DNA from: CAYRSS01 sp964426945 | GTDB taxonomy: Bacteria > Planctomycetota > Phycisphaerae > UBA1845 | Direction of reading: 5' to 3' | Assembly (NCBI GenBank): GCA_964426945.1 | Contig: CAYRSS010000045.1 | Coordinates: 1-34,665, forward strand | Length of the DNA stretch: 34,665 nt | Shown: positions 31,219 through 34,665 of the stretch, piece after piece | Position numbering within the stretch: position 1 is the stretch's first letter | Layout of the letters: the number at the start of each line of letters is the position of its first letter | The notes under the pieces: model-generated | What the model was told of the DNA's origin: nothing | Database searches by the model: none | Seen by the model: the letters and a program-made list of their open reading frames with translations, nothing else | Made by a program: the position numbers and the translations under genes

Positions 31219-34113
31219 ATGAGTCAGGTGAGTTTGTTCGAGACCGGCGTCCAGCCGCGTGCGGCGCGCCGCCGCGGCGCGACGCTGTGGGGCGGCGCCG
31301 TCAGCGCCGTGTGCCTTTCGCTGGCACTGTCCGGCGGTTGCGTGCTTCAGCTCCCGCCGCCGCCGTCGGAGGAGGACTACAGCTGGACCGCCGTGGCGGA
31401 TGTGCCCGGCTCGGCGCTGACGTCCGTGCACGGCACGTCGGCGCGGAGCGTGTACGCGGTCGGGGCAGACGCGGGGCGCGGCCCGGTGGTCATTCACTGG
31501 GACGGCGACACCTGGACCCAGCTTGAGACGGGCATTCGCGGCGACCTGTGGTGGGTGCACGCCGTCGATGACGTCGTGTTCATGGCCGGCGCCAGCGCGA
31601 ACATCCTGAAGTACGAGAATGGCGCTTTCGAGCGCCTGCCCACGCCCGGCTTCGGTGGTACCGTCGTCTACGGCGTCTGGAGTTCGTCGGCGAGTGACGT
31701 GTACGCCGTCGGCTCGCGCTCGGGGCGCAACGGGTTCATCTGGCATTTCGACGGCACCGCCTGGACCGAACTCGATCTTCCCACGGACATCCCGTTGGAC
31801 GACAACCACGACGTGCCGCAGTTCTTCAAGGTATGGGGCACCGGCGCGAGCGACGTGTGGGTGTGCGGCGAGCGCGGCGTCGTGCTGCAGGGCAACGCGG
31901 CCGACGGTTTCCAGCTTGTCGGAACGCCGAATGACTCGCGCCTGTTCACCGTGCATGGCATTCCCGGCCACATCGTGGCTGTCGGCGGCGCGCTCGACGG
32001 CGTGGTCGTGAGCGTGGACGACGAGGTCACCGAGTCGACGCTCAGCGGCTCGCAGTTGCTGCAAGGCGTGTGGGTCGCCGACGAGGACGAGGTCTGGGCG
32101 ACCGGCCTCGATGGTCACATCTACCGCAGCAAGGGCGACGGCGTCTTCGAGCTTCAGGAGACGGGCATCGCCCGGACGATTCAGTCGTTGCACGCCGTGT
32201 GGGTGGACGAAGATGGCGGCGTCTGGGCGGTGGGCGGCAACGTGCTGAGTTCGCCGCTGTCCCAGGGCTCGCTGGTGTACGGTCATCCGACCAAGACGGC
32301 GCCCGAAGCGATCCGCGTGGACAATCCCGGCGAGGTGGTCAACAACGACTGCCCGGCCGGCGCCATCGACATCGACCCGCACGGTTCGATCGCCCGCCGC
32401 TGGAACGAGCAGCTGCTCAACGCCGTGCGTCGCGATCTGCCGCGCCCGACGGTCCACGGACGCAATCTGTTCCACCTTTCCGCAGCGATGTGGGACGCGT
32501 GGGCGGCGTATGACAATGACGCGCAGGGCTACCTCGTCAACGAGAAGCACACCGCCGCCGACGTGGCCGCCGCCCGTGAGGAGGCGATTTCGTACGCGGC
32601 CTACCGCGTGCTGGTGCATCGCTACTCCCCGGCGATCGGCGGGGCCCTCTCGGTCAACTGCTTCACCGCGTTCCTCGAGTCGCTCGGCTACGACCCGGAG
32701 AACACCTCGACCGAGGGCGACACGCCCAGCGCACTGGGCAACCGCATCGGCCAGGCGTACATCGATCGGTATGCGAACGACGGTGCCAACGAGGCCAACA
32801 ACTACGCCGATCCGGAAGCCTATGCCTCGCCGGCGCCGCGCCTGACGGTCGATCAGCCGGGCTCGAACACCGACAACCCGGTGTTCTGGCAGCAGATCGT
32901 CCTCGCGCAGTCGGTGACGCAGAACGGCATTCCGCAGGGCGCCGGCGTGCGCGCCTACATCGGCGCTCACTGGGGCGCGGTGACGCCGTTCGCCATGGTG
33001 CGCTCCGCGGAGGGCGTTCCCTACTTTGTGCTCGACGCGCCGACCACGCTCGACGACGAACTGCTCGCCGCCACGGTGGAGATCATTCGTAAGTCTTCCG
33101 AGCTCGATACGGAAGACGGCGCGATGATCGACATCTCGCCCGGCGCCTACGGCAACAACCCGCTCGGCACCAACGACGGCCGCGGGCATGCGATGAATCC
33201 CTTCACCGGCCAGCCGTATGAGCCCGAGGTGGTTCGCCGCGGCGACTTCACCCGCCTGCTCTCCGAGTTCTGGGCCGACGGCCCCGCCTCGGAGACACCG
33301 CCCGGCCACTGGAACACGCTGGCCAACGACCTCGTCGATCACCCGGAGTTCCAGCGTCGCCTCTTCGGCACGGGCAAGGAGCTCGACCCGCTGGCGTGGG
33401 ATGTGCACGTGTACTTCGCGATGAACGGCGCGCTGCACGACGCGGCCATTGCGGCGTGGGAGCTGAAGCGCACTCACCTGACCGCCCGGCCGATCACGCT
33501 GGTACGCACGCTCGCAGCCCGCGGCCAGCGTACGGATCCCGATGGTCCGTCCTATCACGCCGAGGGGCTGCCCCTCGTCGACAACCTCATCGAGGTCATC
33601 ACCGAAGAGTCCTCGGCCAAGGGTGAGCGTCACGAACACTTGGCGCGCTACGTCGGCGAGATCGCCGTTCGCTCGTGGCGGGGCGAGCCCGGCGACCGCC
33701 GCAACGAGGTGGCCGGTGTCGGCTGGATCCGCGGCATCGAGTGGATTCCCTACCAGCGCCGCACGTTCGTGACGCCGGCGTTCCCCGGCTTCGTGTCGGG
33801 CCACAGCACGTTCAGCCGCAGCGCGGCGGAAGTGCTCACGCAACTCACCGGCTCGCCGTTCTTCCCGGGCGGCCTCGGCGGCTACACCCTCGAGCCGGGC
33901 TGGCTGACCTTTGAGAAGGGGCCGACCGACACCGTCGAGCTGCGCTGGGCAACCTACTACGATGCGGCCGACCAGGCGGGCCAGTCGCGCCTGTGGGGCG
34001 GTATCCACGTCGTGCAGGACGACTTCGGCGGCCGCACCATCGGCGCCGTGATCGGCAACAGCGCGGTGGAGCTGGCGCGGACCTACTTCGGCGACGAACA
34101 GGACGCCGAGTAG
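31219..34113 (+). CDS. Lipoprotein fusing a beta-propeller-like domain to a vanadium haloperoxidase-like domain
   Basis: A 964-residue exported protein. The signal has an RRR before its hydrophobic core and a lipobox LSGGC with Cys41. Residues ~50-345 hold propeller-type repeats: SVYAVGADAGRGPVVIHWDG, then DVYAVGSRSGRNGFIWHFDG, DVWVCGERGVVLQG and similar. Residues ~385-960 form a vanadium-dependent haloperoxidase/PAP2-related domain. Its active-site set is complete and correctly spaced: K750-x6-R757-P (KRTHLTARP), S860-G861-H862 (FVSGHS, His862 as acid/base), R924-x5-H930 with Asp934 (SRLWGGIHVVQD). Haloperoxidases oxidise halides with H2O2; acid phosphatases share this site, so either activity is possible. 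The start at 31219 has AAGGGG about eight bases upstream. The gene ends before a strong terminator. Confidence 0.85.
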   Translation: MSQVSLFETGVQPRAARRRGATLWGGAVSAVCLSLALSGGCVLQLPPPPSEEDYSWTAVADVPGSALTSVHGTSARSVYAVGADAGRGPVVIHWDGDTWTQLETGIRGDLWWVHAVDDVVFMAGASANILKYENGAFERLPTPGFGGTVVYGVWSSSASDVYAVGSRSGRNGFIWHFDGTAWTELDLPTDIPLDDNHDVPQFFKVWGTGASDVWVCGERGVVLQGNAADGFQLVGTPNDSRLFTVHGIPGHIVAVGGALDGVVVSVDDEVTESTLSGSQLLQGVWVADEDEVWATGLDGHIYRSKGDGVFELQETGIARTIQSLHAVWVDEDGGVWAVGGNVLSSPLSQGSLVYGHPTKTAPEAIRVDNPGEVVNNDCPAGAIDIDPHGSIARRWNEQLLNAVRRDLPRPTVHGRNLFHLSAAMWDAWAAYDNDAQGYLVNEKHTAADVAAAREEAISYAAYRVLVHRYSPAIGGALSVNCFTAFLESLGYDPENTSTEGDTPSALGNRIGQAYIDRYANDGANEANNYADPEAYASPAPRLTVDQPGSNTDNPVFWQQIVLAQSVTQNGIPQGAGVRAYIGAHWGAVTPFAMVRSAEGVPYFVLDAPTTLDDELLAATVEIIRKSSELDTEDGAMIDISPGAYGNNPLGTNDGRGHAMNPFTGQPYEPEVVRRGDFTRLLSEFWADGPASETPPGHWNTLANDLVDHPEFQRRLFGTGKELDPLAWDVHVYFAMNGALHDAAIAAWELKRTHLTARPITLVRTLAARGQRTDPDGPSYHAEGLPLVDNLIEVITEESSAKGERHEHLARYVGEIAVRSWRGEPGDRRNEVAGVGWIRGIEWIPYQRRTFVTPAFPGFVSGHSTFSRSAAEVLTQLTGSPFFPGGLGGYTLEPGWLTFEKGPTDTVELRWATYYDAADQAGQSRLWGGIHVVQDDFGGRTIGAVIGNSAVELARTYFGDEQDAE

Positions 34114-34160
34114 CCCGGGCCGACCGCGCGCCAAGGCGCGGTCAACCTGTGTAACTATTC

Positions 34161-34206
34161 CGCCGGCGCGGCGACGGGTCATCCGTCACCGCGCCGGCGT
34201 TTTTTC
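34161..34206 (+). terminator. Intrinsic terminator of the haloperoxidase-like gene
   Basis: CGCCGGCGCGG-CGACGG (34161-34176) pairs with CCGTCA-CCGCGCCGGCG (34183-34199), a stem of about 16 bp with one bulge-like mismatch. It is followed directly by TTTTTT (34200-34205). It lies 48 bases after the stop codon and is the clearest Rho-independent terminator in the window. Confidence 0.93.
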
Positions 34207-34255
34207 ATCCGAGGCATAGTGCACTACAGAGTTGCCTCATATCCGGGCGCATCCT

Positions 34256-34267
34256 GGGGGGGGGGGG
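34256..34267 (+). repeat. Run of 12 G
   Basis: Twelve uninterrupted G residues lie between the terminator and the CRISPR array. The length may vary by replication slippage or be an assembly artefact. Confidence 0.85.
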
Positions 34268-34317
34268 CGAAGGTCGTCAAGCCGGGTCGGCTGAGTCGCC
34301 CGTTGAACAACACCTGA

Positions 34318-34665
34318 GTTGATCTTCGTGGGGAAGCGTCGCTCGGATACACTAAGAGGCTGAGCGGATTCGTTCTGAGATGGGCTGTGGCTTGTGGGGA
34401 AGCGTCGCTCGGATACACTTGTTCTGCGCGGAGATGTGCAGGCATGCGTGCTGTGGCTTGTGGGGAAGCGTCGCTCGGATGCACTGCACGCAACACGCTG
34501 GGCGTTCTCTGCCTGGCTGTGGCTTGTGGGGAAGCGTCGCTCGGATACACTCCGCCCGATGTTCCGCAGCACGCACCGCAGGCTGTGGCTTGTGGGGAAG
34601 CGTCGCTCGGATACACTATCTGCCCGTGGTTCATGCCTCAATCCGAGGCTGTGGCTTGTGGGGAC
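34318..34665 (+). CRISPR. CRISPR array, probable type II-C, cut by the window end
   Basis: Repeats of 36 bases at 34318-34353 (degenerate), 34384-34419, 34450-34485, 34516-34551, 34582-34617 and a partial one at 34648-34665. All five spacers (34354-34383, 34420-34449, 34486-34515, 34552-34581, 34618-34647) are exactly 30 bases and unrelated to each other. The repeat begins GCTGTGGCTTG and ends CTCGGATACACT. The 36/30 geometry and the GYTGTRGC start are typical of type II. In the first repeat six of the first ten bases differ while the last 26 are identical, marking the leader-distal end. The third copy has one change (GGATACACT to GGATGCACT). The final partial copy differs in its last base. 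Each repeat ends in TACACT, a -10-like box. No cas gene, tracrRNA or leader is in the window; the leader should lie to the right. Strand is inferred from the repeat start. Confidence 0.95.

Noticed and set aside
29143..34182. A 1679-codon open frame on the minus strand
   Set aside because: It is the antisense of the TPR lipoprotein and haloperoxidase-like genes; its H/R/V-rich composition has no domain motifs, and such frames stay open by chance in GC-rich coding DNA.
34237..34641. Open frames giving a repeated protein with SERRFPTSHS units
   Set aside because: They are translations of the CRISPR repeats, not a repeat protein; the 66-base repeat-spacer unit is a multiple of three, which keeps the frame open.

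Overview
The window is a GC-rich (roughly 68-70%), gene-dense stretch of Gram-negative bacterial chromosome, most likely from a member of the Planctomycetota, possibly Phycisphaerae-like. That placement is an inference. It rests on gene order, on lipid A and outer-membrane genes (lpxK, a gmhB-like gene, bamA), on L25, S6 and L9 proteins with tails, on a DksA-like protein with a lysine-rich tail, and on the short-word and hairpin repeats between genes. No rRNA or other decisive marker is present.

Layout. 1-4500: 3' end of fbaB (class I aldolase), a convergent PfkB-family sugar kinase, cstA and an SRPBCC protein. 4500-8700: rnr (RNase R, minus), a structured leader and a B12-binding-like protein that lacks the axial histidine, then an HU-type protein. 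8700-14023: a minus-strand run of MEMO1-family protein, lpxK, a deoxyhypusine-synthase-like protein, a gmhB-like phosphatase with a membrane tail and a HEAT-repeat membrane protein; the middle three point to lipid A/LPS work. 14084-16640: rnhA, a membrane-anchored redoxin that reads through an in-frame UGA (predicted selenoprotein), and a divergent pilT-like ATPase. 17050-23765: a minus-strand information-processing cluster, tRNA-Gln, glmU-like, prs, rplY, pth, rpsF, ssb, rplI, dnaB. 24011-24590: a non-coding, inversely symmetric repeat element with six hairpins. 24591-28765: lspA, a DksA-like gene with a near-consensus promoter, and bamA. 29164-34113: two secreted lipoproteins, a TPR protein and a propeller plus vanadium-haloperoxidase fusion. 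34318-34665: a CRISPR array cut off by the window edge.

The two most notable items are these. First, the selenoprotein: UGA at 14998-15000 lies exactly where a redox cysteine is expected (GHW-U-PFC), and a perfect 6-bp hairpin with a GGUC loop follows it, which looks like a bacterial SECIS. Second, the CRISPR array: 36-nt repeats and exact 30-nt spacers, a GYTGTRGC-like repeat start, a -10-like TACACT at the repeat end, and a terminal repeat degenerate only in its 5' part. Together these suggest a type II-C array transcribed from promoters inside the repeats. No cas gene is in the window.

All calls come from reading the sequence; no database search was run.
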